Origin: Vreelandella songnenensis
GTDB taxonomy: Bacteria; Pseudomonadota; Gammaproteobacteria; Pseudomonadales; Halomonadaceae
Assembly (NCBI RefSeq): GCF_003002925.1
Contig: NZ_PVTK01000013.1
Location: forward strand, 1 to 62,944
Reading direction: 5' to 3'
DNA length: 62,944 bases
Every line of letters starts with the position of its first letter. The first letter of the stretch is position 1. The translations under genes were made by a program, and so were the position numbers. Of the stretch, positions 7,809 through 17,581 are shown piece by piece. Below the pieces are notes generated by a model that saw nothing but the letters and a program-made list of their open reading frames with translations, did not search any database and was not told the DNA's origin.

Positions 7809-9167
7809 TTACCACCTCGTCTCGAATTTTTTACGCAACCAGATCGCCAGTGCGTTCAAGCTCAGCATCAAGCCTAGCAGCACAATGATGGCCGCCGACG
7901 TGCGTGCTTCAAAGAAATTACGCAGCTCGTTGCCCTGCCACAGGTAGATCTGAACCGGCAGAGCGGTCGACTGTTCAAGCGGCGTTCCCGGCACGTTGGC
8001 CACAAACGCATTCATGCCGATCAGCAAAAGCGGTGCGGTTTCGCCCAGCGCCTGCGCCACGCCCAGAATGGAGCCGGTCAGGATACCGGGTAGCGCCAGG
8101 GGCAGCACATGATGAAATACCGTCTGCACCCTTGAAGCGCCAATACCCAGCGCCGCCTGACGAATGGAGGGCGGAATGGAGCGCAGCGATGCCCGGGTGG
8201 CGATAATGATAGTCGGCAGGGTCATCAGCGTCAGTACCAGCCCCCCCACCAGCGGCGCCGACAAGGGCAGGCGCAGATAGCCGATGAAGATCGACGCCCC
8301 GAGCAGACCAAATACGATAGAAGGCACCGCCGCCAGATTATTGATATTGATTTCAATCAGGTCGGTCAAGCGGTTCTTGGGCGCAAACTCTTCCAGATAG
8401 ATCGCGCTGGAAACCCCCAGAGGTACGGACAGCGCAATCACCACCACCATCATGAACAGCGAGCCCATGAAGGCGCCAGCAAGGCCTGCCGAAGCCAGCG
8501 AGCTGCGTGAGTCGGTATTCAAGAACAGCGAGGTGCTGAACGCGTTGCGAATCACTCCCTGCTCTTCCAACCGGTCGGCCCACTCACGGGTCTGCGCGCT
8601 GAGCTGCTGGCGGGCATCGGGCAGGTCGCGGTCGATATTCCCCTTGATCCAGACATCCACGTTGGCGCTTGCCAGCATCTTGAGTTCGATGGTCTGGCCC
8701 AGCAGCGAAGGGTCTTCGACGAAGCGGTCACGCAGCGCGTAGCGCTCTCCGGAGGTTACCAGCGCACGCAGATCGCGCAGCTGGCGCGGCTCGACCTCTT
8801 CACCCAGGGCCTCTTCCAGCGCGTTATCGATCAATGTCTGCCAGTTCACCAGCCCCGCCCGGGTCAGCCATTGGGAGTAGCGCTCGTCGAAGGCAAACTG
8901 ACTCTCGCCGCTTTCGCGCTCCGGTTTTGGCTCAAGCTGTATGATGTCCGGGTCGAAGTAGACGTCGGTGTAGAACGTGGCTTGCCAGAAGGCCGGCACG
9001 CCGCGCATCAGAATGCTGACAAACAGAATGGCCACCAGCGTCATGCCGGTAATGACTGCCATCAGCCCCATTCGCCGGAAGGCGTTCTCCTTGCGGTGCC
9101 GCTTCGCCAGCGATTTTTCGATCGTCATGAGCCGGTGCTGACGACGCTGTTCAATCGATATGGACAT
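7809..9167 (-). CDS. pstA: Phosphate ABC transporter permease PstA (long form)
   Basis: Inner-membrane permease subunit of the phosphate importer. At 452 residues it is much longer than E. coli PstA (about 300). The extra part is a roughly 150-residue hydrophilic, probably periplasmic segment between the first membrane helix (about 32-55) and the conserved permease region, matching the DUF3333-bearing PstA form known in many marine bacteria. The EAA loop is visible (ASLRSIPPSIRQAALGIGAS). ATG at 9167 preferred over GTG at 9173. Translationally adjacent to pstC and pstB. Confidence 0.95.
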   Translation of the reverse strand: MSISIEQRRQHRLMTIEKSLAKRHRKENAFRRMGLMAVITGMTLVAILFVSILMRGVPAFWQATFYTDVYFDPDIIQLEPKPERESGESQFAFDERYSQWLTRAGLVNWQTLIDNALEEALGEEVEPRQLRDLRALVTSGERYALRDRFVEDPSLLGQTIELKMLASANVDVWIKGNIDRDLPDARQQLSAQTREWADRLEEQGVIRNAFSTSLFLNTDSRSSLASAGLAGAFMGSLFMMVVVIALSVPLGVSSAIYLEEFAPKNRLTDLIEININNLAAVPSIVFGLLGASIFIGYLRLPLSAPLVGGLVLTLMTLPTIIIATRASLRSIPPSIRQAALGIGASRVQTVFHHVLPLALPGILTGSILGVAQALGETAPLLLIGMNAFVANVPGTPLEQSTALPVQIYLWQGNELRNFFEARTSAAIIVLLGLMLSLNALAIWLRKKFETRW

Positions 9168-9173
9168 GGTCAC

Positions 9174-10553
9174 TTACTCGTATTGCTGGCGGTATTTACG
9201 CACGACAACCAGTGCGATGACGTTTAACCCTAGCGTGATCACGAACAGGGTCAGGCCGAGGGCAAAGGCCACCAGCGATTGGGGGCTGGCAAAGTCCATA
9301 TCGCCGGTCAGCTGATTGACGATCGTCACGGTAATGGTCGAGACAGCCTCGAAAGGATTGGCATGCAAGACCGGGTTATTACCCGCGGCCAGCACCACGA
9401 TCATGGTTTCACCGATGGCCCGGCTGGCCGCCAGCAGGAACGCGCCGACAATACCCGGAAGTGCCGCGGGCAGTACCACCTGACGAATCGTTTCCGACTT
9501 GGTCGCGCCCAACCCCAGCGCTCCGTCGCGCAGCGATTTCGGCACCTGGGTGATGATGTCGTCAGACAGCGAGGAAACAAACGGGATGATCATGATGCCC
9601 ATGACCAGGCCCGCCGTCAGCGCGCTGGTCGTACGAATATTGATGCCGATCAGATCACCGATGCTGGACAGGAACGGCCCCACCACGATCAGAGCAAAGA
9701 AACCGTAAACAATCGTTGGAATACCCGCCAGTATCTCGATCACCGGCTTGGCCACGTTACGCAGCCAGGGCGGCGCATACTCTGCCATGTAGATAGCGGT
9801 CATCAGACCCACCGGAATGGCCACCAGCAGCGCGATGGTGCTGACCATCATCGTGCCCCAGAGCAGCGGCAGCAGGCCGAACTCACCCTGGTTGCTGGCA
9901 CCGGAAGTGCTGAAGCGCGGGTTCCAGGTGGTACCGAAGAAAAACTCGATAGGGCTTATGAAGCTGAAAAACTTGAGCGCCTCCCCCAGCATGGAAAGCA
10001 CGATACCGATGGTGGTAAAGATGGCCACCGCAGAGCTTGCCGCCAGGGCGATCATGATGACCCGCTCGACCTGGTTACGGGCGCGCCAGTTGGGCGATAT
10101 GCGCCGGCGGGCAACGATCAACCCCACCACGACCAGCACCGCCATCAAGGCTACCAGGCTGAAGTTTTCAATGGTTTGAAGCCTTGCCATGTGCGCCGCG
10201 GCGGCAAGCTCTTCAGGGCTGCCGCCACCAGCCACCCCTCGCCCCTCGGCCAGCGCCGTGACGCGGCGCAGAAAGGTCTGCAACTCACGGTCACTGAGAC
10301 CGGCGACCAGGTCGGTGGGCAGTTGCTGGGTCACCAGCATGTCGATCATCTGCGGTGCCAGAAAGGACCACAGCAGGAAAATGGCCAGTGCCGGCAGGCC
10401 ACACCAAAGGGCGACCAGCACGCCGTAATAACCGGGCCGCGAATGCATGCGTACATCGTGCTCAGCCGCCATCGCGCGGCTGCGGGTCAAGCCCAGATGG
10501 TATGCCAAAGCCATCATTACCAGCAGCGTGGCTATCAAGGCAAGGTTGCTCAT
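9174..10553 (-). CDS. pstC: Phosphate ABC transporter permease PstC (long form)
   Basis: Second permease subunit, 459 residues. It has an N-terminal membrane helix, a hydrophilic segment of roughly 90 residues carrying a Gly-rich VAGGGSPEE stretch, a second helix, and the conserved permease core. The EAA loop reads SLRDGALGLGATKSETIRQV. Like PstA, it is longer than the E. coli homologue (about 320), so the enlarged external segments of the two permeases may be paired. GGAGAG lies just before the ATG. Overlaps nothing; pstA begins within 10 bp of its stop. Confidence 0.95.
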   Translation of the reverse strand: MSNLALIATLLVMMALAYHLGLTRSRAMAAEHDVRMHSRPGYYGVLVALWCGLPALAIFLLWSFLAPQMIDMLVTQQLPTDLVAGLSDRELQTFLRRVTALAEGRGVAGGGSPEELAAAAHMARLQTIENFSLVALMAVLVVVGLIVARRRISPNWRARNQVERVIMIALAASSAVAIFTTIGIVLSMLGEALKFFSFISPIEFFFGTTWNPRFSTSGASNQGEFGLLPLLWGTMMVSTIALLVAIPVGLMTAIYMAEYAPPWLRNVAKPVIEILAGIPTIVYGFFALIVVGPFLSSIGDLIGINIRTTSALTAGLVMGIMIIPFVSSLSDDIITQVPKSLRDGALGLGATKSETIRQVVLPAALPGIVGAFLLAASRAIGETMIVVLAAGNNPVLHANPFEAVSTITVTIVNQLTGDMDFASPQSLVAFALGLTLFVITLGLNVIALVVVRKYRQQYE

Positions 10554-10585
10554 TATCTCTCCGCCTTTGACTTGCTACGTTTAAA

Positions 10586-10612
10586 CGCCGGCACCACTGA
10601 GTGATGTCGGCG
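10586..10612 (-). promoter_or_regulatory. Intergenic stem-loop between pstS and pstC
   Basis: Hairpin with a CGCCG/CGGCG base and a 12-bp near-complete stem in the 101-bp gap after pstS. The minus-strand sequence after it is only weakly T-rich. Such structures usually give partial termination or protect the upstream mRNA, so that the binding protein is made in excess over the permease. Confidence 0.5.
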
Positions 10613-10654
10613 TAAAAACAGACCTGATTAACGTAAAAGCCTGAACCGTGCAGC

Positions 10655-11665
10655 TTACTCGGCGGTAGCAACTGTACGTGATTCGAACTGCTCAAGCGCT
10701 TCGGCACGCTCTTCTTCATCCATCGGGATGAGACCTGCGTCTTCCAGCGGGCTGCCGTAACCTGACGTCATTTCGTTCAGGAAGAACTCGGTGTACTCGG
10801 CCAGGCCAGGAATCACGTCGAGGTGCTCGCCCTTCACGTAGAAGAACAGCGGACGGGAAACCGGGTACTCGCCAGAACCGATGGTTTCAAGGCTTGGCGT
10901 TACGCCGTCAACGGTGGCCACTTGCAGGCGGTCACGGTTCTGGTCATAGAAGCTCAGACCGAATACACCTACCGCGTCTTCCTGAGCATCCAGGCGCGCC
11001 AGAGTTTCGGTGTAGTCACCGGCGATTTCAACGATACGGCCATCGCCACGCAGGTTGTTACAGGCGTCGTCTTCTACTTCGGCAACGGTGTCACAGCCTG
11101 GGTGAATCACCTTCTCTTCGAAGACTTCACGAGTACCGTGGTTGGAAGCCGGGATGACCAGCACGATTTCCTGGTCAGGCAGGCTTGAATCGATTTCAGA
11201 CCAGCGGGTATAGGGGTTATCCACCAGCTCGCCATCCTGGGGCAGCTGGGCTGCGGCCGCCTTGAAGACGTGCTCAGGTGTCAGGGCAAACTCGGCGCGG
11301 TCAAGGCGCGAAGCGAACACGATGCCGTCGTAGCCGAATTTCACTTCAAGAATTTCGTTGACGCCATTCTCGGCGCAGCTTTCGATTTCACCGCTGCGAA
11401 TTGAACGTGAAGCGTTGGCAATATCAATGGTGTTCTCGCCAACACCCTGGCAGAACTGGCGAAGGCCGCCGCTTGAACCACCAGAGCCAACCACCGGCGT
11501 GTTGAACTCAGCGTAAGTGTTGCCAAACTCCTCAGCCACGATGCTCGCAAACGGCAGTACGGTAGAAGAACCCGCAATCTGGATGGTATCGCGCGCCATG
11601 GCGGCGGTTGAAACACAGGCAGCTAGACCGGCGACGACTGCAACACTTAGCGTATGCTTTTTCAC
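10655..11665 (-). CDS. pstS: Periplasmic phosphate-binding protein PstS
   Basis: A 336-residue phosphate-binding protein. The Sec signal peptide is MKKHTLSVAVVAGLAACVST followed by AAMA, with cleavage before RDTIQ. The mature protein begins with IAGSSTVLPF, a phosphate-loop typical of PstS, and contains SGGSSGG and SNHGTREVFEE segments of the family. It is longer and more acidic than E. coli PstS mature protein and resembles the SphX/marine PstS group. GTG start at 11665 with a strong AGAGGGG site. First gene of pstSCAB, about 95 bp downstream of a Pho box. Confidence 0.95.
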   Translation of the reverse strand: MKKHTLSVAVVAGLAACVSTAAMARDTIQIAGSSTVLPFASIVAEEFGNTYAEFNTPVVGSGGSSGGLRQFCQGVGENTIDIANASRSIRSGEIESCAENGVNEILEVKFGYDGIVFASRLDRAEFALTPEHVFKAAAAQLPQDGELVDNPYTRWSEIDSSLPDQEIVLVIPASNHGTREVFEEKVIHPGCDTVAEVEDDACNNLRGDGRIVEIAGDYTETLARLDAQEDAVGVFGLSFYDQNRDRLQVATVDGVTPSLETIGSGEYPVSRPLFFYVKGEHLDVIPGLAEYTEFFLNEMTSGYGSPLEDAGLIPMDEEERAEALEQFESRTVATAE

Positions 11666-11760
11666 GTTGTGTTCCCCTCTGGTTTAATATCCGGCCAGCT
11701 ACTGCTTACCGGAAGAGTTGGCCTTCTGGCCTTTCACACCGAGGAGTTTGCACACAAACG

Positions 11761-11778
11761 ATTGCAGAAATGTGACAG
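11761..11778 (-). promoter_or_regulatory. Pho box upstream of pstS
   Basis: On the minus strand the 18-mer CTGTCACATTTCTGCAAT matches the PhoB box consensus (two CTGTCA-like repeats 11 bp apart) at 14 of 18 positions, and ends 96 bp before the pstS start. This implies PhoB-activated expression under phosphate limitation. Confidence 0.7.
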
Positions 11779-11838
11779 TCGAAAAAATCTTGGCGGCCTG
11801 GCTCAGCAGGCAGTCGCTTTTACGGCCAACCAAGCACA

Positions 11839-13026
11839 CTAGACACGACGAGCAGGCTTCACCGTCAGCAGGCGCACGCCCACATTACCCAGCAGTGAAG
11901 CCCCCAGCATGGTCAATACCATCGGCCACAGGTGCGCCACTTCAAACGCCCCCACCAGAAACCCGGCCAAGGCCCCGCAACTGAACTGAATGCCGCCCAG
12001 CAAGGCCGTGGCGGTGGCACTGATGTGCCCGAAATGATCGAGTAGCGAGGAGATCGCGTTGGGGGTAATCAGACCAATCATGCCAGTGAACAACATGACC
12101 AGCGGAACTACCGTATACAGCGTGGCCATATTCAGCAAGGTCACCAGTACAAGGCCCAGCGCGGCCACCAGCTGTACGGTCAACCCCAGGCGCAGATTCT
12201 GCTGTGGCGTGCGCTCGCGCAACAAGTAAATGTTGACTCGGTTGGAGAGCGCAATCACCACGACGTTGACACCAAACACCAGCGGATAAACGCCCTCGGA
12301 AAGCCCGAAGTAGTCCAGGTAGATAAAGGGTGACGCCGTGACAAAGGCGAAAAGCCCGGCAAACGAGGCGGCCACCGCACAGATATAGCCCATCCCCTCT
12401 CGATGGCGCAGTACGCTTGTATAGTTCTGGATGACTTGACGAGGCGACGCGGCGGGCAGCGTCATGTCGCGGGTTTCCGGCAACCGCGTGCCCAGAAGCC
12501 AGAGCAGAAACCCGGCGTAGGCCGCCAGGAAAACGAAGATCAACCACCAGCCGGCAATGTGCAGCAGCACGCTGCCCACCGCCGGCGCCACCAGCGGTGC
12601 AAGCATCATGATCATGGCCATGGTGGACATCACCCTGGCCGCCTCGCGGCCGCTGAAGCAGTCACGCACGATGGCCGCGGAGTTGACCACACAGGCGCCA
12701 CCGCCCAAGGCCTGAAGAAACCGCCAGACCAGCAATGTCGTCAGGCTATCCGCCGTGGTGATCATCAAGCTTGTCAGCATGAACACCATCAACCCGCCCA
12801 GCAGCACCGGCTTGCGCCCTACCCGATCAGAGAGCGGGCCAAAGCAGAGCTGACCGATGGCAAAGCCCAGCAGGAATACGCTGATGGAAAGCTCGGTGTG
12901 GTGAATGCTGGCATCAATGGAATCCGCCAGCACGCCAATAGCGGGCAGATAGGCATCAATGGCAAACGGGGCTAGCGCCGTATTGGCCGCCACTAACAGG
13001 GCGACCCGGCGAGGATTGAGTTCCAT
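11839..13026 (-). CDS. Bcr/CflA-family drug resistance MFS exporter
   Basis: A 395-residue, 12-helix major facilitator protein of the DHA1 family. Seen: the loop 2-3 motif GPLSDRVGRKPVLLGG, the motif LQALGGGACVVNSAAIVRDCF of Bcr-type exporters, and an N-terminus (LLVAANTALAPFAIDAYLPA) close to that of Bcr/CflA. Such proteins export drugs or small metabolites in exchange for protons; the substrate here is unknown. ATG at 13026 with AGGAG upstream. Single gene, divergent from the chemoreceptor; between it and pstS lies only the 173-bp pst control region. Confidence 0.9.
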   Translation of the reverse strand: MELNPRRVALLVAANTALAPFAIDAYLPAIGVLADSIDASIHHTELSISVFLLGFAIGQLCFGPLSDRVGRKPVLLGGLMVFMLTSLMITTADSLTTLLVWRFLQALGGGACVVNSAAIVRDCFSGREAARVMSTMAMIMMLAPLVAPAVGSVLLHIAGWWLIFVFLAAYAGFLLWLLGTRLPETRDMTLPAASPRQVIQNYTSVLRHREGMGYICAVAASFAGLFAFVTASPFIYLDYFGLSEGVYPLVFGVNVVVIALSNRVNIYLLRERTPQQNLRLGLTVQLVAALGLVLVTLLNMATLYTVVPLVMLFTGMIGLITPNAISSLLDHFGHISATATALLGGIQFSCGALAGFLVGAFEVAHLWPMVLTMLGASLLGNVGVRLLTVKPARRV

Positions 13027-13192
13027 GAGGCTCCTTGAATGATTGAAGCAGCAGCGTGTCTGCCAGCGGTCGATAGGCCGCTAAGCATACAGCTGCCACA
13101 TGAAATAAGCACCGCAGACGCGCAAAACTGCAACATAACCTGCTTAGTCTTTGACTCATAAGCCCTTACCAAGACGAATCCTTGAGGACGTC

Positions 13193-14851
13193 ATGAACGT
13201 TAACGCCCTGAAACACCTCTCCTTACGCTGGCTAAGTCTGTCGGCGCTTGTGCTGGTCGCCCTGTGCGTGCTGATGTTTGCCCTGATCACCTGGATCGTG
13301 ATGCAGCAGAGTCAGCGCGATCTGGCAGCGCTTGAACAGGTCAACGTTCAACAATCATCATCGCTCAATCGGCTGCATATCGCAGGGCTCGAAGGACTTC
13401 ATCGTCTGGACCGGGCGCTTGAGCGTCAGCTGCGCCCTTCGCTGGGCGACCCGGTCGAGGCGCTTGAAGCGGTCGAGCACGAACTTTCGGCCATGGCACA
13501 ATCACTGGCTACCTTTTTGGCCGCCACTGCCGATACACCCCATGCTAGCTTGCGCGATACCATCGAGCAGAAAGCCTCGGCGCTGATCGCCGCCATGCAT
13601 GAACAGCTGAATGCCGTACAGACCGGCGACCGCGGCGGCTACCGGCAGTTAACGCTGGATGCCCTGACGCACAGCCAGGCATTCAGCGAAGAAGCGCGCG
13701 CCTTTTACCAGCTGGCGGATCATCAGGGGACGAGCCTGATGAGCGCGGCCGAGCAGCGCGCCCGCACAATCGGCCAGTTGCTGCTGTTGGGTATCGGCCT
13801 GGCGTTTGGCCTTCTGGGGCTGATGGCCTGGGTAGGCCAGCGCCATGTTCTGCTGCCCATCAATCGCCTGATCCACCATTTTCGCACCATGGCAGCGGGC
13901 GACTTGAGTGCGACGGTTCCTGATCAGGGAAGCAACGAGATAGGTCAGCTCTACCAGGCGCTTGATCATATGCAGCGCGCCTTGATCGAGACCGTTTCCG
14001 AGCTGCATGGCAACAGCCGGCACATCTTCGACAGCGCCCAGCGCCTGGCACTGGGCAATGAAGACCTGGCCATCCGTACTCGCCAGCAGAATGCATCCCA
14101 CGAGGCCACGGCCGCCAACCTGGATGAGCTGACGCAAAACGTGGCGACCACGGCGGGTTACGCTGCCGATGCCAACGCGCTCACCCTGAAGGCCGCCACG
14201 CAGACCCAGCAAGGCAGCCAGCTCATGGCCGAATTTCTGACGACCATGCAGGAGATCCATGGACGCTCCAGAAAGGTCGACGAGATCGTCAGCGTCATTG
14301 ACGCCATCGCCTTTCAGACCAACATTCTGGCCCTGAATGCCTCGGTGGAGGCTGCACGCGCCGGTGAACAGGGCAAGGGGTTTGCCGTGGTCGCCGACGA
14401 AGTACGCGCACTTGCGTCACGAAGCGCCGACGCCGCGCGTCAGATCCAGACGCTGCTGGCCGCCTCGGCCAGCAGCATCGAGCAAGGCCATACGCTCTCT
14501 ACCCAGGCCGGCCAGGGCATGCAGGCGATCGTGGCGTCTGCTGAACAGGCCAACAGCATCATGCGCCAGATTGCCGATGCCGCCAGCGAGCAGCATCGCC
14601 ATATCGAACACCTCAACAGCACGCTGCATGAACAGACTCAGGTCAGCCGCGCCAACGCCCGTCAGGTCGAAACTACCGCACAGGACGCCCTGTCACTGGA
14701 AGCTGCCGCCGAGAGGATGCGCGAGCAGGCAGCGCGTTTCAAGGTCGCTCGCAGTACACAGGACGGTGGCTTTGTCTGGCAGGCCAGCCAACAGGCACCC
14801 GTAGAACATTCATCGGATAATATTCAGCGCGCGCCAGCCTTGCTACAGTAA
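13193..14851 (+). CDS. Methyl-accepting chemotaxis protein
   Basis: A 552-residue membrane chemoreceptor. First membrane helix about 11-37, a periplasmic four-helix-type ligand region of about 155 residues, second helix about 193-214, HAMP about 213-265, then the signalling domain with the highly conserved hairpin tip starting [20 protein letters not shown] (372-391). No C-terminal CheR-tethering pentapeptide is evident. The ATG at 13193, preceded by GAGGA, is preferred; an upstream TTG at 13151 has no membrane or receptor character. The ligand is unknown. No chemotaxis or flagellar genes adjoin, so it is an orphan receptor, as is common in this group. Confidence 0.94.
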   Translation: MNVNALKHLSLRWLSLSALVLVALCVLMFALITWIVMQQSQRDLAALEQVNVQQSSSLNRLHIAGLEGLHRLDRALERQLRPSLGDPVEALEAVEHELSAMAQSLATFLAATADTPHASLRDTIEQKASALIAAMHEQLNAVQTGDRGGYRQLTLDALTHSQAFSEEARAFYQLADHQGTSLMSAAEQRARTIGQLLLLGIGLAFGLLGLMAWVGQRHVLLPINRLIHHFRTMAAGDLSATVPDQGSNEIGQLYQALDHMQRALIETVSELHGNSRHIFDSAQRLALGNEDLAIRTRQQNASHEATAANLDELTQNVATTAGYAADANALTLKAATQTQQGSQLMAEFLTTMQEIHGRSRKVDEIVSVIDAIAFQTNILALNASVEAARAGEQGKGFAVVADEVRALASRSADAARQIQTLLAASASSIEQGHTLSTQAGQGMQAIVASAEQANSIMRQIADAASEQHRHIEHLNSTLHEQTQVSRANARQVETTAQDALSLEAAAERMREQAARFKVARSTQDGGFVWQASQQAPVEHSSDNIQRAPALLQ

Positions 14852-14877
14852 GGGACTACTTACGCAAGGAGCACTGC

Positions 14878-15816
14878 ATGGCCACTAGTCTTCTGACTCA
14901 ACTCAAAGACATGACGTCGGTTGTTGCCGACACGGGTGATCTGGACGCGATCCGCCGTTTTGCGCCCCAGGATGCGACCACCAACCCGTCGCTGATTCTT
15001 CAGGCCGCCCAACAGGAGGGGCGTCGAGCGCGCCTTGCTGCCATCGCCAAGGAGAGCACCGATATCGACGATGCTGCCGACCGGGTAGCCGTCGAGATCG
15101 GCAGTGAAATCAGTGAACTGGTGCCGGGCTATGTCTCGACCGAAGTCAACGCAAGACTCTCGTTTGATCGCGATGCCACCGTTGCCCGCGCACACTCGCT
15201 GATCGAGCGCTACGCGCAGAAAGGCGTGGGTGCCGAGCGCATCCTGATCAAGATGGCCTCCACATGGGAAGGCATTCAGGCGGCCCAGCAGCTTGAGCGC
15301 GAAGGCATTCGCACCAACCTCACGTTGCTGTTCGGCTTTGCCCAGGCCCAGGCGTGTGCCGATGCCGGCGTCACGCTGATCTCACCGTTTGTCGGCCGCA
15401 TTCTGGACTGGCACAAGACGCGTCAGCCGGATGCCGACTTTTCCGGCGACAACGATCCGGGCGTGCAGTCCGTCAAGCAGATCTACAACTACTTCAAGGG
15501 CCACGGCTACGCCACCATCGTCATGGGCGCAAGCTTTCGCAATATTGGCGAGATTACGGCGCTTGCCGGCTGTGATCGGCTGACCATTTCACCGGCCCTG
15601 CTTAACGAACTCGACGAACAGCACGGCGAGCTGCCGCGCAAGCTGACCCCGTTAGGCGCCAGCAGCTCGGCAGAAGAGGCGCTGACGCAAAGTGACTTCC
15701 GCTGGGCCATGAACGAAGACGAGATGGCCTCTGACAAGCTGGCTGAAGGCATTCGCAAGTTCATGGCCGACCAGCGCAAGCTGGAGGAACTGCTGGGTAC
15801 GCTGCGCACGTCGTAA
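14878..15816 (+). CDS. tal: Transaldolase
   Basis: Pentose-phosphate pathway enzyme that transfers a dihydroxyacetone unit from sedoheptulose-7-phosphate to glyceraldehyde-3-phosphate. At 312 residues it is the TalB type. Seen: catalytic Asp18 (VVADTGD), TTNPSL at 34-39, Schiff-base Lys125 in [12 protein letters not shown]. Strong AAGGAG site. It ends at a bidirectional terminator and is convergent with rssC. The tal-rssC-rssB-(x)-mlaA order is, as far as I recall, also found in Pseudomonas aeruginosa. Confidence 0.97.
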   Translation: MATSLLTQLKDMTSVVADTGDLDAIRRFAPQDATTNPSLILQAAQQEGRRARLAAIAKESTDIDDAADRVAVEIGSEISELVPGYVSTEVNARLSFDRDATVARAHSLIERYAQKGVGAERILIKMASTWEGIQAAQQLEREGIRTNLTLLFGFAQAQACADAGVTLISPFVGRILDWHKTRQPDADFSGDNDPGVQSVKQIYNYFKGHGYATIVMGASFRNIGEITALAGCDRLTISPALLNELDEQHGELPRKLTPLGASSSAEEALTQSDFRWAMNEDEMASDKLAEGIRKFMADQRKLEELLGTLRTS

Positions 15817-15850
15817 AGGCTTGAGGCGGGCACTACAGGCTGAAAATGAC

Positions 15851-15874
15851 GAAAGCCCCCTGCTGGGGGCTTTC
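15851..15874. terminator. Bidirectional terminator between tal and rssC
   Basis: Perfect stem GAAAGCCCCC (15851-15860), loop TGCT, GGGGGCTTTC (15865-15874). The A and T flanks give a U-tract in both directions. Confidence 0.88.
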
Positions 15875-15877
15875 TCG

Positions 15878-16390
15878 TTAAAGCTCGGCGTTCTGGGCTT
15901 CGAGCATTTCAACCAGCGGCTGAAACTGTTCGCGGTTATGTTCATTCATATGCATCAGGATGCGGTGCGCCTCAAGAATGCGCTCGCGCAGGCCCCGCTC
16001 ATCGGCGGGTTCTTCAGGCAGATCGATCAGCCCAGCATCAAGTACGGATGGCTGCTGAAGCGGTGCGTCCATCAGCGTAAAGAAACGCGCAAACCCCATG
16101 ACATCGAGCATTTTTCGCACGTCCGGGTTGTCGGCAATGATCGTCGGCGGATGTGCCAGGCGCCCTTTCACGGCCATGGCAACCTTGGCCAGAAAGCCAA
16201 GGGCTGTGGAGTCGACGTTCGTTGCCTCGCGCAGGTCGATCATGACCGCACGCAGCCCTGGCGTCTGGGCAAGGCGTTGCGCCTGGGTATCAAGCGTGGT
16301 GCACAGCGTCAGACGCACGTCACCACACAGTTTCAGGACAAAAACACCAGAATCGAACGCCGCCTTGATACGGCCTTCTTCAATCAGCAT
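15878..16390 (-). CDS. rssC: STAS-domain anti-sigma factor antagonist, RssC-like
   Basis: A 170-residue protein with an N-terminal STAS domain (about 1-105) and a helical C-terminal extension of about 65 residues. The likely phosphorylation site is Ser61 or Thr62 in NVDSTALGFL. In Pseudomonas the corresponding RssC is encoded next to RssB, whose phosphatase domain is expected to act on it. Here the ATG at 16390 overlaps the end of rssB by 11 bp, so translation is probably coupled; a TTG at 16396 is the alternative. By family logic the phosphorylation state of this protein would link the phosphatase to RpoS control or surface behaviour; that output is inference. Confidence 0.85.
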   Translation of the reverse strand: MLIEEGRIKAAFDSGVFVLKLCGDVRLTLCTTLDTQAQRLAQTPGLRAVMIDLREATNVDSTALGFLAKVAMAVKGRLAHPPTIIADNPDVRKMLDVMGFARFFTLMDAPLQQPSVLDAGLIDLPEEPADERGLRERILEAHRILMHMNEHNREQFQPLVEMLEAQNAEL

Positions 16391-17573
16391 GACCAAATCC
16401 GCTCACCATCATGATTGTCAGATCATCGGGTAAAGCATCGCGGTCTTGGTTCGCCTCATCAATTGCGCCTCCTTCTGCCAGGAGTGCATTCGTTTGGGCT
16501 AGCCGGTCGCGCAACTGCTCAAGCGTGACACTTTCGCTTATTAATTGCTCAAGTTCCTTGAGCCGCGTGTCGAGCGTTTTACCCGGCAAGCATTCCAATA
16601 CACCGTCTGAACACAGCCACAGGCGAAATTCATCCGGCAAGGCACAGCTGAGCGAAGGATACTCTATATCGGGAAAAAGACCTACCGGCATCCCCTCCCC
16701 TTCAAGCCTGACTAGCGTGCCGCCTGCTGCCAGCAAAGGCATCGGCAGCTGTGCGCCGAGCGAATAGTGAAGGGTATGCGCCTCGTGGTCAATGACTCCG
16801 ACGAACAGGGTCGCATGTTTGCCTATGTCAGTGCCCTGCAGCTCACGGTTCATGGCCGCCAGCCAGTCAGGTGCAAGTTGTTCTGGCCGCTGACCGTCCC
16901 ACTCGTTGAGCCAGCGGTTACACAGGTATTTCAAAAGCACCGTGACGAACGCCGACGACGCCCCGTGCCCGGATACATCGGCAAAATAGAAGGTGCTGTA
17001 GCGTTCGTTATAGCGCTGATAATCGAGAAAATCCCCGGACAGATAGAGCGAGGGCGCAAACCAGTAGTCGTAGTAGACGCTGTTGATCACCTTGGGACGG
17101 GCTGGCAACAACCGACGCTGGATATGCCCCCCACTCTGCTGATCCATGCGCAGAAGCGCCAGATGCGTCTCCAGGCTCTCGTTGAGTTCCGACAGGCGCT
17201 CACGGTCACGGTCGCGTTCGATAGCCAACGCATTGAGCTCGATCGCCTTGCGGATCATTCGCCGCAGCAGCTCCGTATGGCGCAGCGGGTGCACGATGTA
17301 ATCGACCAGCCCAACGTCAATTGCCTTGATAAGATCTGCATCTTCCCGGGAGTCGCTGACCACCAGGGTGGGCAGTCGGCGCGTCAACTGCGACCACTGC
17401 TGACGCGGCACCGAGTGCGCATGGGCCACGATCAGCGCGGTGTCCTTTGGCAGGTGATCGATATCCGATGCGGCATACACCCACATGCCATCACAGGTGA
17501 TCGCCTCCGCCAGCGCGTTACGCTCAGGACCCGGCTCGTCGATGACCGCAATCAGCTGCTTGGAATGATCCAT
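16380..17573 (-). CDS. rssB: RssB-like response regulator with PP2C (SpoIIE) phosphatase domain
   Basis: 397 residues: a receiver-like domain (about 5-120), a coiled linker (110-150), and a PP2C/SpoIIE phosphatase (about 160-393). The metal-binding phosphatase motifs are intact: GDF with Asp181, ADVSGHG with Asp199, LCSDG and DDLTIMMV. The receiver is degenerate: the beta-3 position that should carry the phospho-acceptor Asp reads LIVAHAH (His51), and the beta-5 Lys is His95. It therefore probably cannot be phosphorylated in the normal way. ATG at 17573 with GAGG; 8 bp after mlaA. Pairs with the overlapping STAS gene. Symbol by resemblance in domain order, length and neighbourhood to Pseudomonas RssB; E. 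coli RssB has an inactive phosphatase fold. Confidence 0.82.
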   Translation of the reverse strand: MDHSKQLIAVIDEPGPERNALAEAITCDGMWVYAASDIDHLPKDTALIVAHAHSVPRQQWSQLTRRLPTLVVSDSREDADLIKAIDVGLVDYIVHPLRHTELLRRMIRKAIELNALAIERDRDRERLSELNESLETHLALLRMDQQSGGHIQRRLLPARPKVINSVYYDYWFAPSLYLSGDFLDYQRYNERYSTFYFADVSGHGASSAFVTVLLKYLCNRWLNEWDGQRPEQLAPDWLAAMNRELQGTDIGKHATLFVGVIDHEAHTLHYSLGAQLPMPLLAAGGTLVRLEGEGMPVGLFPDIEYPSLSCALPDEFRLWLCSDGVLECLPGKTLDTRLKELEQLISESVTLEQLRDRLAQTNALLAEGGAIDEANQDRDALPDDLTIMMVSGFGHAD

Positions 17574-17581
17574 ATTAAGCC

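Noticed and set aside
11749..11762. GTTTG-N4-CAAAC inverted repeat upstream of pstS
   Set aside because: Half-sites are in the opposite order to the PsrA motif and overlap the Pho box region; probably chance.
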